Of a stretch of DNA of 64,000 bases, positions 40,741 through 49,822 are shown piece after piece; within the stretch, counting starts at the first letter, position 1; each line of letters begins with the position of its first letter. Below the pieces are notes generated by a model. It was not told the DNA's origin. It did not search any database and saw only the letters and a program-made list of their open reading frames with translations. Both the position numbers and the translations under genes were made by a program. The stretch spans positions 62,001 to 126,000 of the forward strand of contig CAZYEX010000137.1 in the NCBI GenBank assembly GCA_964646605.1, read 5' to 3'. Origin of the DNA: SBAX01 sp964646605 (GTDB lineage Bacteria > Planctomycetota > Phycisphaerae > UBA1845).

Positions 40741-42450
40741 CTAATCGGCAACAATTCCCTCGGCTTGGGTGACGCGAAGGAGGTCTTCCGCGGTGGTCAT
40801 TCCGTTCAACACTTTCAGCTTCCCATCTTCCAGGAGGTTACGCATTCCGCTGGCCCGGGCCGCCGCTCGTAGCTGCGTGGTCGTCGCGCGATTGAAGGCT
40901 AAATCGCGAATCTGGGAGTTCATGCTCATCATCTCAAACACGCCGATTCGTCCGCGGTACCCGGTGTTGTTGCACCGTTTGCACCCCATGCCCTTCCAGA
41001 ACTTCTTGCCCGCCGTCTCCGCCTCGGTGAAGCCCAGCAGCTTGAGCGTTCGCGGGTCGGGGTTGGGGTCCTCGGCCTTGCACTCCACGCAGATCACGCG
41101 AATGAGGCGCTGCCCCATGATGGCCTGAATGGCGCTGGCCACGAGGAACGGCTTGATCCCCATGTCGATCAAACGGGCGATCGCCGACGGCGCGTCGTTG
41201 GTGTGCAAGGTGCTGAACACCAGGTGCCCGGTCAGGGCCGCCTGAATGGCCACGTCCCCCACCTCCCGGTCGCGAATCTCTCCCACCAGGATGATGTTGG
41301 GGGCTTGACGCAGCATGGAGCGAAGAATCTTGGCGAAGCTCAGCCCGATATCGTCCTTTACCTGGCACTGGTTCATCCCCGTGAAGTTGTATTCCACCGG
41401 GTCTTCCGCGGTGATGATCTTCTTGTCGGGCTTGTTGAGCTCCTGCAAAGCGGCGTAGAGCGTGGTGGTCTTTCCCGAACCGGTCGGCCCGGTCACCAGG
41501 AAAATCCCGTTGGGCCGATGAATAATCTTCAAGAACTTCTGGTAGTCGTCCTCGGCGAATCCCAAAGCCGGGATACCCACCTTCACCGAGTCGGGCCGCA
41601 AAATACGCAGCACCATGCTCTCGCCGTGGTAGGCCGGCAGGCAACTTACGCGGAAGTCGATGTCGCCGTTGCCGACCCGCATCTTGATGCGCCCGTCCTG
41701 CGGCACGCGGCGCTCCGCAATGTCCATCCCCGCCATGATCTTGAACCGCGTGTTCACCGCCCCCTGCATGTGCTTGGGAATGTCGTCGCGGATCTGGCAG
41801 ACGCCGTCGATCCGATAGCGCACGCGCACGCGGTTGTTCATCGGCTCCACGTGGATGTCGCTCGCTCGATTGTGACAGGCCTCGGTGATCATCAGGTTGA
41901 CCAGGCGCACGATGGGCGCGTCGCTGTCCTCCACGCGAGCGCCCTTGCCGTCACCATCCTCCTCCTCGGGAGCGTCCTGGTCGATGCTGGCCATGGTCTG
42001 CGAAAGCACGTCCCCTTGCGTGTTTACGAACTTGTCGATGAAGCGCTTGACTTTGCTCAACGATCCCAGCGTCGGCACGATCTCCTTATTCAATCGGAAG
42101 CGAAGAAGGTCGAGGGTCTCCAGGTCCAACGGGTCGGTGATGATGACCTTTAACCGCGGACCGTTCTCGGCCAGCGGGAGGACGTTGTAGTCCTCGATCA
42201 TCTTGGAGGGGATCAGACTCAGGACCTCGCGGTCCACGGCGTGCTTGTCAAGGTCGATGTACTCGAGCCCGAACTGGGTGGCGAGGGCCTTGACCACGTC
42301 GTCCTCGCTGCACAGCTCGAGCTCGACCAGGGCCTCGCCGATCCGCTTGTTGTGCTCCTTGGCGTATTGCAGGGCGTCGGCCAGGGCGTTCGCATCGAGC
42401 AGCCCCCAACCGACCAACGTCTCGCCGAGTTTCTTGCGTACTTTGGCCAT
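40741..42450 (-). CDS. pilB: Second PilB/GspE-type assembly ATPase
   Basis: 569 aa from ATG 42450; another ATG 48 nt upstream lies within a palindrome and lacks a better ribosome site. N-terminal MshEN domain (KLGETLVGWGLLDANALADALQYAKEHN), then SDIHVEPM, Walker A GPTGSGKTTTLYAAL, EDPVEYNFTGMNQCQV, IILVGEIRDREVGD, TGHLVFSTLHTNDAPSA and a zinc site (CVECKAED, CKRCNNTGYRGR). First gene of the nine-gene operon, 31 nt before pilT. The pilB name is given for the family type; which of the two ATPases drives which machine cannot be decided. Confidence 0.92.
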   Translation of the reverse strand: MAKVRKKLGETLVGWGLLDANALADALQYAKEHNKRIGEALVELELCSEDDVVKALATQFGLEYIDLDKHAVDREVLSLIPSKMIEDYNVLPLAENGPRLKVIITDPLDLETLDLLRFRLNKEIVPTLGSLSKVKRFIDKFVNTQGDVLSQTMASIDQDAPEEEDGDGKGARVEDSDAPIVRLVNLMITEACHNRASDIHVEPMNNRVRVRYRIDGVCQIRDDIPKHMQGAVNTRFKIMAGMDIAERRVPQDGRIKMRVGNGDIDFRVSCLPAYHGESMVLRILRPDSVKVGIPALGFAEDDYQKFLKIIHRPNGIFLVTGPTGSGKTTTLYAALQELNKPDKKIITAEDPVEYNFTGMNQCQVKDDIGLSFAKILRSMLRQAPNIILVGEIRDREVGDVAIQAALTGHLVFSTLHTNDAPSAIARLIDMGIKPFLVASAIQAIMGQRLIRVICVECKAEDPNPDPRTLKLLGFTEAETAGKKFWKGMGCKRCNNTGYRGRIGVFEMMSMNSQIRDLAFNRATTTQLRAAARASGMRNLLEDGKLKVLNGMTTAEDLLRVTQAEGIVAD

Positions 42451-42477
42451 CGCCTCGCTTGGTTCACCCTCCGGCGG

Positions 42478-42560
42478 GCACCCGACGGGTGCATGCAACC
42501 CCCGGCGGGTGTCCGGGGTGCGGAAACCGGGTCGGGACGCCTGTCCACCCGCTTGCGGGT
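42478..42560. repeat. Short hairpins upstream of the pilus operon
   Basis: GCACCC (42478-42483) pairs with GGGTGC (42487-42492) around a 3-nt loop, and ACCCG (42547-42551) pairs with CGGGT (42556-42560) around CTTG. The 290-nt spacer between the pilB-like gene and cysK contains both, plus further CCCGG/CGGGT copies. They may be repeat remnants; the two divergent promoters must also lie here. Confidence 0.4.
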
Positions 42561-42741
42561 CCGCCCGCGTCAGGGCAATAACCCCTGCCCGACGGGAATT
42601 CTAGGGGCTTTCCCGTCCGACTTCAACTGGCGGATCACCGGGGCGCCAACCGCCCGCCGCGTTGACACGCCCCCCCGCCGACTCTAGGGTATCCCCGTTT
42701 CGGGCATCAGGAATTCGGTTGCAAGACTTGGAGGAAGTCAC

Positions 42742-43683
42742 ATGGCGCAAACGTACAAGGACATCACCGAGGCGATCGGTCGGACCCCGCTGGTGAAGAT
42801 CAATCGCATCATCCACGCACCGGCCACGGTGTACGCCAAACTCGAGTTCTACAACCCGCTTTCGAGCGTCAAGGACCGCATCGGCGTTTCCATGATCGAC
42901 GCCGGCGAACGCGACGGGCGAATCACCCCCAAGACCACGATCGTCGAACCGACCTCCGGCAACACGGGCATCGCCCTGGCGTTCGTCTGCGCCGCACGAG
43001 GGTACAAGCTCACTTTGACCATGCCCGAAAGCATGTCGGTCGAGCGGCGAGTGATCCTCAAGGCCCACGGCGCTCAGCTCGTGCTCACCCCCGCCGCGGA
43101 CGGGATGAAGGGCGCGATCGCGGCCGCCGAAAAGCTGCTCGTCGAGACGCCCAACTCGTTCATGCCTCAACAGTTTGAAAACCCCGCCAACCCGGAGATC
43201 CACCGCCGCACCACGGCCCAGGAAATCTGGGACGACACCCAGGGCAAGGCCGACATCTTGGTGTCAGGAATTGGCACCGGCGGAACCATCACCGGCGTGG
43301 GCGAGGTCATCAAGTTGAAGAAGGCCTCGTTCAAGTGCTACGCCGTCGAGCCCACCAACTCCCCGGTCATCACCCAGAAACGAGCGGGGCAGCCGCTGCA
43401 ACCCGGACGGCACATGATCCAGGGCATCGGGGCGGGCTTCATCCCCAAGATTCTCAATCTCGAGGTCATCGACGAGGTGGTGCAGGTGACCAACGAGGAC
43501 GCCATCGCCTGGGCCCGCCGAGCAGCCAAGGAGGAGGGCATCCTCTGCGGAATCTCCTCCGGCGCCGCCCTCTGCGCCGCAGACAAGATCGCCCGAATGC
43601 CGGAAAACAAGGGAAAAGTCATCGTCGCCGTCCTCCCCAGCGGCGGCGATCGCTATATCTCCACGCCTTTGTTTGCGGAGTAG
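42742..43683 (+). CDS. cysK: Cysteine synthase
   Basis: 313 aa PLP enzyme of the O-acetylserine sulfhydrylase family. The PLP lysine lies in PLSSVKDRIG near residue 43, the substrate loop is EPTSGNTGIAL, the phosphate cradle GIGTGGTITGVGE, and SSGAAL follows. It makes cysteine from O-acetylserine and sulfide. GGAGG lies 7 nt before the ATG. The gene stands alone on the plus strand between two minus-strand operons, and its stop is followed by a strong hairpin. Confidence 0.95.
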   Translation: MAQTYKDITEAIGRTPLVKINRIIHAPATVYAKLEFYNPLSSVKDRIGVSMIDAGERDGRITPKTTIVEPTSGNTGIALAFVCAARGYKLTLTMPESMSVERRVILKAHGAQLVLTPAADGMKGAIAAAEKLLVETPNSFMPQQFENPANPEIHRRTTAQEIWDDTQGKADILVSGIGTGGTITGVGEVIKLKKASFKCYAVEPTNSPVITQKRAGQPLQPGRHMIQGIGAGFIPKILNLEVIDEVVQVTNEDAIAWARRAAKEEGILCGISSGAALCAADKIARMPENKGKVIVAVLPSGGDRYISTPLFAE

Positions 43684-43691
43684 CTGCCCGA

Positions 43692-43713
43692 CCCGCCCCA
43701 TTCATGGGGCGGG
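43692..43713. terminator. Strong GC hairpin after cysK, possible two-way terminator
   Basis: Nine paired bases, CCCGCCCCA (43692-43700) with TGGGGCGGG (43705-43713), around a TTCA loop. It starts 8 nt after the cysK stop and lies between convergent genes. No T run follows on either strand, so it may act only with Rho or as an RNA 3'-end protector. Confidence 0.55.
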
Positions 43714-43767
43714 CGATGGCCGCAACACCCGCTGATCCCTCCGTCTGACGATGGTGGGGCGGCGGTA

Positions 43768-45684
43768 CTAGGCCATCGCCGTTTCAGTCGGCTGCAAGGA
43801 TGCGGTGTGTCGATAGACGGTCTCGATGAGCCTCCGCCGATCGATGGGCTTGGTGGCGAAGTCGTCGCAGCCCGCGTGCAGACATTTATCGCGGTCGCCG
43901 CTCATGGCGTGAGCGGTGAGGGCGACGATCTTCCCGCGATAGCCCTTGGCCCGCAGCAAGCTCGTCGCCTGATAGCCGTCCATCACCGGCATTTGCATAT
44001 CCATCAGGACGAGATCGAACGGTTCCCCGCGCCCCGCGGCGGCCATCGCCGCATCCACCGCCAGCCGCCCGTTTTCCATCACCGTTACGTGCGCCCCGGC
44101 ACGAGTCAAAACCTGCGTCACCAACAGTTGATTGTCGATCCCGTCTTCGGCCAGAAGAACCCGGCATTGCAGACGCGGCGCGCTCTTGCGGGGTTGCGAG
44201 GATTCCGCGGTCAGCAGGACCGTTTCCATCTGCGGATCCTGCGTCATGCAAGCGCCCGCCGAAGGTCCCGCGGAGACCGTGGCACGGACCAATGTCCCCA
44301 CATCCCGCTGACTTCGGACCAACACCACGTCGCCGCCCAGGAGTTGCGCCAAACGCTTGCTGATCACAAGTCCCAAGCCAGTCCCTCCGAAGCGACGACT
44401 GGTTGAGGAGTCCGCCTGGCTGAAGGGACGAAACAGACGCTCGACCTCCTCCGCAGCAACGCCAATGCCCGTATCCTGTACGTCGAACTCCATAAGCGGC
44501 ACATCGCCGGGAACGAAGCGGACGATCAAACGCACCCCCTCCGTCTCCGTGAACTTGATGGCGTTGCCCGACAGGTTCATTAGGATTTGCCGCAGTCGAA
44601 CCGGGTCGGTCTGGATGACCTTGGGTACCGCGCCGGCGTACTCCACCTCGAAGAACAACCCTTTGCGCTCCGCTCGGGGGCGCATCAGAGAGAGGATTTC
44701 CGCGACGATACGGCACGGCGAGTACGCAATGCGTTCGACGTCCAGGCGTCCGGCGTCGATTTTGGAAAGGTCGAGAATATCGTTGATCACCGCCAGAAGG
44801 TGGTCGCCGTTGCGACGAACCGTGAACAGAGCGTTGAGACGGTCGGAATCCGACAGGTCCGGCTCGGACAAGGTCTCCACGAAACCCAGAATGGCGGTCA
44901 TGGGCGTGCGGATTTCGTGGCTCATGTTGGCCAGGAACTCGCTCTTGGCCCGATTGGCGGCTTGGGCCTGTTCCGTCGCTTTTTGCAGTTCGCGGGTCCG
45001 GTCTTTGACTTCGGTCTCCACGCGGATGTTGGACGACTCCAGCTCTGCGTTGTATCCCGCCGTGGCTCGCATGTCGCTAAGGCTCTGCCGACACGCGTAC
45101 ACCAGGAACGCGTCCTCGAACAACACCCACGCGGCGTGTTCGACCCAGCGCCACGGACTCGAGGCAAGAATGCCGAACACCGACTGAGGCCAATACACCC
45201 CGCGCAGAAAATGATCCAGGGCGACCACGATCGTGCCCGTCAAAAGGACACGGTTGTCGCGATAGACCGCGAGAAAAGCCAGCGACCCGAAGACATGGAA
45301 ATGGGTCTCGATTCGCCCGCCGGTCAGATGAATGAGCAGTGCGCTGAAGAGCATCTGTGCGACGGCGATGGTGTGTCGAGTGCTCGTTTCACCCGGACGC
45401 CACAGAGCCAGGGCGAACGGCAAAGCCGCGATCACCCCGCCCAAAAAGACCGCCGTCCAGACGTGAACGTGGACCCAGCTCTGCTGCCCCGCCCAAGTCC
45501 GCGGCGAAATCCAAACCGCCGCCACGATCCCGAACAACCATTGGATCACCATCAAGACCGCAAAGAGACGGTCTGTTCGGCCATGGATGCGCCGCCGCTG
45601 CTCGTCGAAGAGCTGAGCTGCGCGGAGGTGATCGGCGGCGACTTCGAGTTGCATCCCGTTCATTCCGTTCACGTTCCCGTTCAC
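43768..45684 (-). CDS. Hybrid sensor histidine kinase with receiver domain
   Basis: 638 aa. Five to six N-terminal membrane helices (about residues 35-200) include HLTGGRIETHFHVFGSLAFLA, a His/Arg motif common to this sensor type. A coiled linker leads to the HisKA site NMSHEIRTPM (His near 253), an HATPase domain (NAIKFTE, DTGIGV, FGGTGLGL) and a receiver near the C-terminus with DLVLMDMQMPVMDG (phospho-Asp near 560) and a final Lys in ATKPID. The signal is unknown. ATG overlaps the thioredoxin-like gene by 4 nt, so the two form one operon, and the partner may be its sensor or input. Confidence 0.92.
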   Translation of the reverse strand: MNGNVNGMNGMQLEVAADHLRAAQLFDEQRRRIHGRTDRLFAVLMVIQWLFGIVAAVWISPRTWAGQQSWVHVHVWTAVFLGGVIAALPFALALWRPGETSTRHTIAVAQMLFSALLIHLTGGRIETHFHVFGSLAFLAVYRDNRVLLTGTIVVALDHFLRGVYWPQSVFGILASSPWRWVEHAAWVLFEDAFLVYACRQSLSDMRATAGYNAELESSNIRVETEVKDRTRELQKATEQAQAANRAKSEFLANMSHEIRTPMTAILGFVETLSEPDLSDSDRLNALFTVRRNGDHLLAVINDILDLSKIDAGRLDVERIAYSPCRIVAEILSLMRPRAERKGLFFEVEYAGAVPKVIQTDPVRLRQILMNLSGNAIKFTETEGVRLIVRFVPGDVPLMEFDVQDTGIGVAAEEVERLFRPFSQADSSTSRRFGGTGLGLVISKRLAQLLGGDVVLVRSQRDVGTLVRATVSAGPSAGACMTQDPQMETVLLTAESSQPRKSAPRLQCRVLLAEDGIDNQLLVTQVLTRAGAHVTVMENGRLAVDAAMAAAGRGEPFDLVLMDMQMPVMDGYQATSLLRAKGYRGKIVALTAHAMSGDRDKCLHAGCDDFATKPIDRRRLIETVYRHTASLQPTETAMA

Positions 45685-46292
45685 GGCGATGAACCGGGTT
45701 CAAACAGCGAACACCCGAACACCGTCGCCGACGCGGGTTCCAGGGTCTCGTCGGGCATTCTCGCGAGCAGCGCTTCGGCGCCGGTGCTCGACCCTTCGTG
45801 CCCTCGCAGGGCGGTCAAACCGCCGCTAAACCGCAGCCGTCCGTGGGAGTCGTACAGCAAAGCATGCCCGGAGGTCTGCACCCCAAAACGCCTTGCTTCC
45901 TGTCCCGCTAGGTCCAGGCGCACGTCGACACCAGGAATCCCCGCCGCGTCATCCCATAGACCGGTCTGCTCCCAACCCTCCGCGGCCTGCGAAGGACGGA
46001 TGAACAGTACCCGACACTGAGGAGGTCGCGTGGTACGGGCGAGTACGCGGGCCAGTTCGTTGACCGTCGCCCGAGTACACGGACAATGCGGATGGGCAAA
46101 CAGGAGCAAGGTCGGCCGCTCCCCATCGCGTGTCAGACTGCTGTCATCCGGCCAAAGCACGGGCGGCTCGACCGTCGGCCCGGCGCTCGTCGAGTATTGT
46201 CCCAGTACGGACAAACCCAGCGCGATCGCGGTGGCCCAGACCCCCAGCGCCGGAAAGAACACCCATCGACGACGTGCCCATGCACCGGACAT
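45681..46292 (-). CDS. Membrane-anchored thioredoxin-like protein with CPC motif
   Basis: 203 aa. One N-terminal membrane helix (FFPALGVWATAIALGLSVLG, about 12-31) places the rest outside the cytoplasm. LLLFAHPHCPCTRATVNELAR (about 83-102) is a thioredoxin-fold active site with CPC in place of CxxC, which resembles RedB-type proteins; the name is a suggestion. The second half has the cis-Pro-like and SGG region (RLRFSGGLTALRGH). A role in disulfide or metal chemistry in the periplasm is plausible. Translationally coupled (4-nt overlap) to the hybrid kinase that follows, so a redox-sensing module is possible. Confidence 0.75.
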   Translation of the reverse strand: MSGAWARRRWVFFPALGVWATAIALGLSVLGQYSTSAGPTVEPPVLWPDDSSLTRDGERPTLLLFAHPHCPCTRATVNELARVLARTTRPPQCRVLFIRPSQAAEGWEQTGLWDDAAGIPGVDVRLDLAGQEARRFGVQTSGHALLYDSHGRLRFSGGLTALRGHEGSSTGAEALLARMPDETLEPASATVFGCSLFEPGSSP

Positions 46293-46638
46293 GGCGAATC
46301 CTCAGCTCCCCAACGAGTCCTGCCGCGCGACAGGCGGTCCTGCGGGAACGCAAGCCGCCCGCGGAACACGACGAAACGAAGCCATGAACGGGCGGCCCGA
46401 ACTTGACCACGGCGCTTGGATCCCGGGATTTCATCGGCGGACCGCATCCGGCGTCGGGGTTGAGGCAATGCGCCAGGCGCCCGCCCCGTCGCCTGACCGC
46501 TAGACAGCGGAATATCGGACCTTGCGCGACCGTGAGTACTCTCTCGTCGCCGGCCAGAGCCGGCTTGACCCTTGCTATAGTTAGGTATACGTTAGGCATG
46601 GACGGTCGCCCCACGGGGCGCGGAAAGGGGAGATGCCC
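46293..46638. other. Divergent spacer upstream of the sigma-like gene
   Basis: 346 nt with no gene-like frame. It lies between a minus-strand operon and a plus-strand gene, so it holds two promoters. A candidate for the plus gene is listed separately. No hairpin or operator-like dyad was recognised. Confidence 0.5.
46565..46591 (+). promoter_or_regulatory. Candidate promoter for the sigma-like gene
   Basis: TTGACC (46565-46570) is a good -35 box; TATACG (46586-46591) follows after 15 nt, a short spacer. Also TGCTATAGT (46573-46581) matches an extended -10 (TGnTATAnT). Either could start transcription 40-60 nt before the gene. Not tested by any alignment. Confidence 0.35.
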
Positions 46639-47601
46639 ATGTCCTTGGTGCCAACACCCGTGTCGCTAAGCGAAGAGCAACGTCAGTGGGTGCGCGACAA
46701 CATCGGTCTGGTCGGCGTACACCTTCGCCGCTACGTCGCCAACGCCTCCCGGCAGCGCTGCGACCGCGAACGCGCCGACCTCTTCCAGGAAGGATGTCTG
46801 GGGCTGATCCGCGCCGCGATCGAGTTTCGCCCCCAGCGCGGCATTCCCTTCGCGGCCTTCGCCCTGCCGCGCATCCACTATGCCGTCAGCCAGGCGCTGT
46901 GGCGGATGTCCGGCGCACCGACGCCCTCACCAACCGCACGTTCCACGCGCGTCGGCGGCAAGAAGCGACGTCGGCGCTCGAATCCGAACCGTGACGCCGA
47001 CGTTGCGATCGATCCGGACGGATCGCCCTGTCCCGCCGATCCCCGAACGCACCCGGATGCCGTACCAACCGCGCCGGAAACCATCGGACAACGCCTCCGC
47101 GACAAGTACGAACGGGCCGTGGGTTCCGCCGCCCTGGCCGCCGCGGCACGCACCTCCACGCGCGGAGACCGCGCCCAACTCGTTCGCATTCTCACCGAGG
47201 AGCGCTACCTGATCCCCCAGGAGGAGTCACGCCGACCCTTGCGGCAGATCGCCAAAGACACGCGCTCGTCTTATGCCCGAGTCGCCGAGTGCGACGCGCA
47301 GCTCCGCGAGGCCGTCCGGGAGGCCCTGGACTCGGACCCCGAGTTTCGCAAGCTTCAACGTCTCGCCCGCCGCAACCCTCACGGAATCGAAGCCGCGGTG
47401 GACGATCGGGTCGAGCAGGACCTGGCCCAGGCCAGCGCCGACGAGTTTCTCCGCCGTTTTCGCGGTGCGGGACGTGCATCGCGCTCCGAGATGTTGCGGC
47501 AGGTCCTGGACGTATCGCCCGAGGCTCTTGCAGAACTGGTTCGCCGTCGTTTTGCCACCCTCCCGCCGCTGGCGCGCGAACACGCCCTTCGGAAAGGCTA
47601 G
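46639..47601 (+). CDS. Protein with sigma-70 region 2 only
   Basis: 320 aa from ATG 46639; ATG 46633 is two codons earlier but has its GGGGAG directly adjacent, whereas from 46639 the spacing is a normal 6 nt. DLFQEGCLGLIRAAIEFRPQRGIPFAAFALPRIHYAVSQALWR (about 45-95) is split here only for reference and is a clear sigma-70 region 2, including the -10 recognition part. A basic, disordered linker (KKRRRRSNPNRDAD) follows, then a helical, Arg/Glu/Ala-rich C-terminal half with no region 4 helix-turn-helix that I can recognise. It might be a sigma factor with an unusual promoter-binding end. The stop overlaps that of the ComEA-like gene by 4 nt (convergent). Confidence 0.7.
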   Translation: MSLVPTPVSLSEEQRQWVRDNIGLVGVHLRRYVANASRQRCDRERADLFQEGCLGLIRAAIEFRPQRGIPFAAFALPRIHYAVSQALWRMSGAPTPSPTARSTRVGGKKRRRRSNPNRDADVAIDPDGSPCPADPRTHPDAVPTAPETIGQRLRDKYERAVGSAALAAAARTSTRGDRAQLVRILTEERYLIPQEESRRPLRQIAKDTRSSYARVAECDAQLREAVREALDSDPEFRKLQRLARRNPHGIEAAVDDRVEQDLAQASADEFLRRFRGAGRASRSEMLRQVLDVSPEALAELVRRRFATLPPLAREHALRKG

Positions 47602-47987
47602 TCCGGAAAGCGAAGGTGCCGGGCGATGCGCTGGATCGTCTTGGAACCGATGTCCGGAACGGGTTCCAAGTCCTGCGGGCAACGAAACACTGGGGCCCAG
47701 TCGGCGTTCGCCGCCCGAAAGGCGACGATCTTCCCGGCCGTCGCCTCGCCGATCCCCGGCAACGCCGACAGCTCCCACGATGGGGCCGTGTTCGGGTCCA
47801 CCCCGGTTCGAACGGCGGGGAGATCGCCCGCGGGTTGATCCGGTTGCAACGCCGCCCGCCCCACGGCCCACGCAAGCGGCACCGCCAGCAACATCAAACT
47901 CATGATGACCGCGTCGTAGGGCCGATTCGCAGACCCCCTCTCCCTACGACGACCCTCCGGATCCGAGAACGCTGTTTCGCCGCTCAT
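47598..47987 (-). CDS. ComEA-like helix-hairpin-helix protein
   Basis: 129 aa from ATG 47987, with GGAG 6 nt upstream. The longer open frame upstream runs across another gene and is not coding. One membrane helix (about 28-46, VIMSLMLLAVPLAWAVG) is followed by VDPNTAPSWELSALPGIGEATAGKIVAFR (63-91) and DLEPVPDIGSKTIQRI (106-121), paired HhH motifs of the ComEA type that bind DNA without sequence preference. ComEA receives DNA at the cell surface during natural transformation. With the type IV pilus genes nearby this hints at DNA uptake, though HhH proteins have other jobs too. Confidence 0.8.
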   Translation of the reverse strand: MSGETAFSDPEGRRRERGSANRPYDAVIMSLMLLAVPLAWAVGRAALQPDQPAGDLPAVRTGVDPNTAPSWELSALPGIGEATAGKIVAFRAANADWAPVFRCPQDLEPVPDIGSKTIQRIARHLRFPD

Positions 47988-48004
47988 ATCGCACTCCGCA
48001 CACC

Positions 48005-49531
48005 CTACGCCCCCGCGACTTCGGTGGGGGCGCGTTGGGCGCCGCCGAGGAGGTCGGCCCGTAGCGAAAGGAGTTGTTTGTAGGCCGCCTTGGGTGCGAG
48101 GTCGGCGCGAAGCAGCCCGCCGTGGGGGACCTCCTGACGAACATGATCCGCCAGAGAGTGCCATGATATTGTCTCTACGAAGGGTCGGCTCAGGGCCGTC
48201 TCCGTGAACCGTTGCAGCCATTCGGCTTGGACCTGTTCGTTCCACGGTTGACGCCAGCTTCCCCCGTCGGACGAGGACCCCTCGCCCGCGGCATCGCCCT
48301 TGCCCGCGCTGGTGTCCGACGGGACCTGGACGGCCGTGATGTGCAGGGGCTTGCCTAGTTTGGCGAACTGGTCGATCGCCGCCGCAATCTGAAACATGTC
48401 CCGAACGAACATCCCATCCAACGCCGGACCGAAGAGAAACTGAAGCCCGAAGGCGTCGAAGTTGACCCCGCTCTGCAAGGCCATGTCCGCGTACAGAAGC
48501 GGCGGAATCGTCCGCTGATTGCGGGCGTAGTACTCGCCCCAAGGCGCGATAAGCTCCAGAATGGCCGACCCCCGCGGGCAGAGCTGCTTGGTCAGCGCCG
48601 CGGTCATCCGCGTAAGCTCCATGAGCTGCTCGAAGCTGAACGTAAAGCAGTTGTTCCCGTGCAGCCCGCTGGCCACCGTCCAGGTCTGGATGTATTGACC
48701 GTAGCGGTTGACCACCCGACGCACGTGCTCGAAGGCCAGATCGCGGATGGTATCGAAGTCGTGCTCCCAAATGTACAACCAGTCGGGGACGTTTCGTTCG
48801 CTGAAGGAGAGCAGCGCCGTGCCGCGCATCGGCACCGGGCCCTTGGATAGCGCCTCGACCCACGTATCCAACGGTTTCCAGTTAAAGTTTTGTTCGCTGG
48901 GCTCGATGTCCCGCCAGACCATCGGCAAGGTGACAAAATCGAAGGCCCCCGCGAGACGCTTTCGGCTCGACTCCGTCGGATAATCGAGCTGCAGCAAACA
49001 CCCGAACAGGCGGCGCGGGATTCCGCCGCTCTGCTTTCGACGCGACAGCAGGACCGACGAATGGTAGCGACTGATTTCCTCGCTGGCCTGAACCGAAAGG
49101 CTCAACGACTGTTCCGCGAGACCGGCGGCTTGACCGGGGTCGTCGCACTTCAGGGCATCGATGAGCCGATCCCGCGCTTGACCGACCTTCGCCCCCAGCT
49201 CGGGCACCCCCTCGTAATCCAGAAGCCCCCAATCCTCGAGCTTGTGCTGGATGCGCATCAAGCGCCCCCGGGCCAATTCCACCTGGAGGATGTAGGGTCG
49301 GTCGCGCTCCTGCACGCGGATGGTCTCCAGAAGGATGGTCCCCGCGCCCGGAACCTCCCAAAGCAGGGCCAGCCCCGCAGGTCCGGCGGCCCGTTTCTTG
49401 CACGAGACCACCCCACCCTTGAAGGAAATCTCCGCCCGAAGGGGAACGTCGTCGCTGCCTACGACGTAGGCCCCGGCGAGATTCACCTTCTCGGCCAACT
49501 GTCCGTTGGTATAAATCGCAAACGAAAGCAT
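48005..49531 (-). CDS. GH10-like protein, catalytic glutamates apparently replaced
   Basis: 508 aa. After a beta-rich N-terminal domain (about 1-130) the sequence has the (beta/alpha)8 pattern of glycoside hydrolase family 10: LPMVWRDIEPSEQNFNWKPLD is a good match to the GH10 strand-3 region. Where GH10 has the acid/base motif WDVVNE this protein has QTWTVASGLHGNN, and where it has the nucleophile ITELD this has LHITAVQVPSD. Thus both catalytic Glu appear missing. No signal peptide seen. It may bind carbohydrate without cutting it. It precedes the ComEA-like gene by 17 nt. Confidence 0.7.
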   Translation of the reverse strand: MLSFAIYTNGQLAEKVNLAGAYVVGSDDVPLRAEISFKGGVVSCKKRAAGPAGLALLWEVPGAGTILLETIRVQERDRPYILQVELARGRLMRIQHKLEDWGLLDYEGVPELGAKVGQARDRLIDALKCDDPGQAAGLAEQSLSLSVQASEEISRYHSSVLLSRRKQSGGIPRRLFGCLLQLDYPTESSRKRLAGAFDFVTLPMVWRDIEPSEQNFNWKPLDTWVEALSKGPVPMRGTALLSFSERNVPDWLYIWEHDFDTIRDLAFEHVRRVVNRYGQYIQTWTVASGLHGNNCFTFSFEQLMELTRMTAALTKQLCPRGSAILELIAPWGEYYARNQRTIPPLLYADMALQSGVNFDAFGLQFLFGPALDGMFVRDMFQIAAAIDQFAKLGKPLHITAVQVPSDTSAGKGDAAGEGSSSDGGSWRQPWNEQVQAEWLQRFTETALSRPFVETISWHSLADHVRQEVPHGGLLRADLAPKAAYKQLLSLRADLLGGAQRAPTEVAGA

Positions 49532-49822
49532 CGACGTCGGTATCCGCGACCTCTAAACCCCAGGTTGCAAAAAAGCGGACCTAGAGCACCTCGGCATCCG
49601 ATCCCACCCCCCCCAACGGGTGGGTGAACGTCACGTCCTTGCCCACCAACCCGCCGACGACTCGCCCGGAGGGAACTTTCCCATTATGTCCGAACCATTC
49701 GGGTCCGTCGAGGCACGTCCGGGGACGGTGTTTTCTCCAACACCCTCGCCCGAGCGAGGGATTGCCCAACCCCCGAACGATCCGCTATAAGTGGCATTCG
49801 ACGCGCCAGGGAAGGAAAAAGG

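Noticed and set aside
49581..49769. 62-codon minus-strand frame upstream of purC
   Set aside because: No domain, Gly/Arg/Pro-rich, no ribosome site; lies in the spacer between divergent genes.
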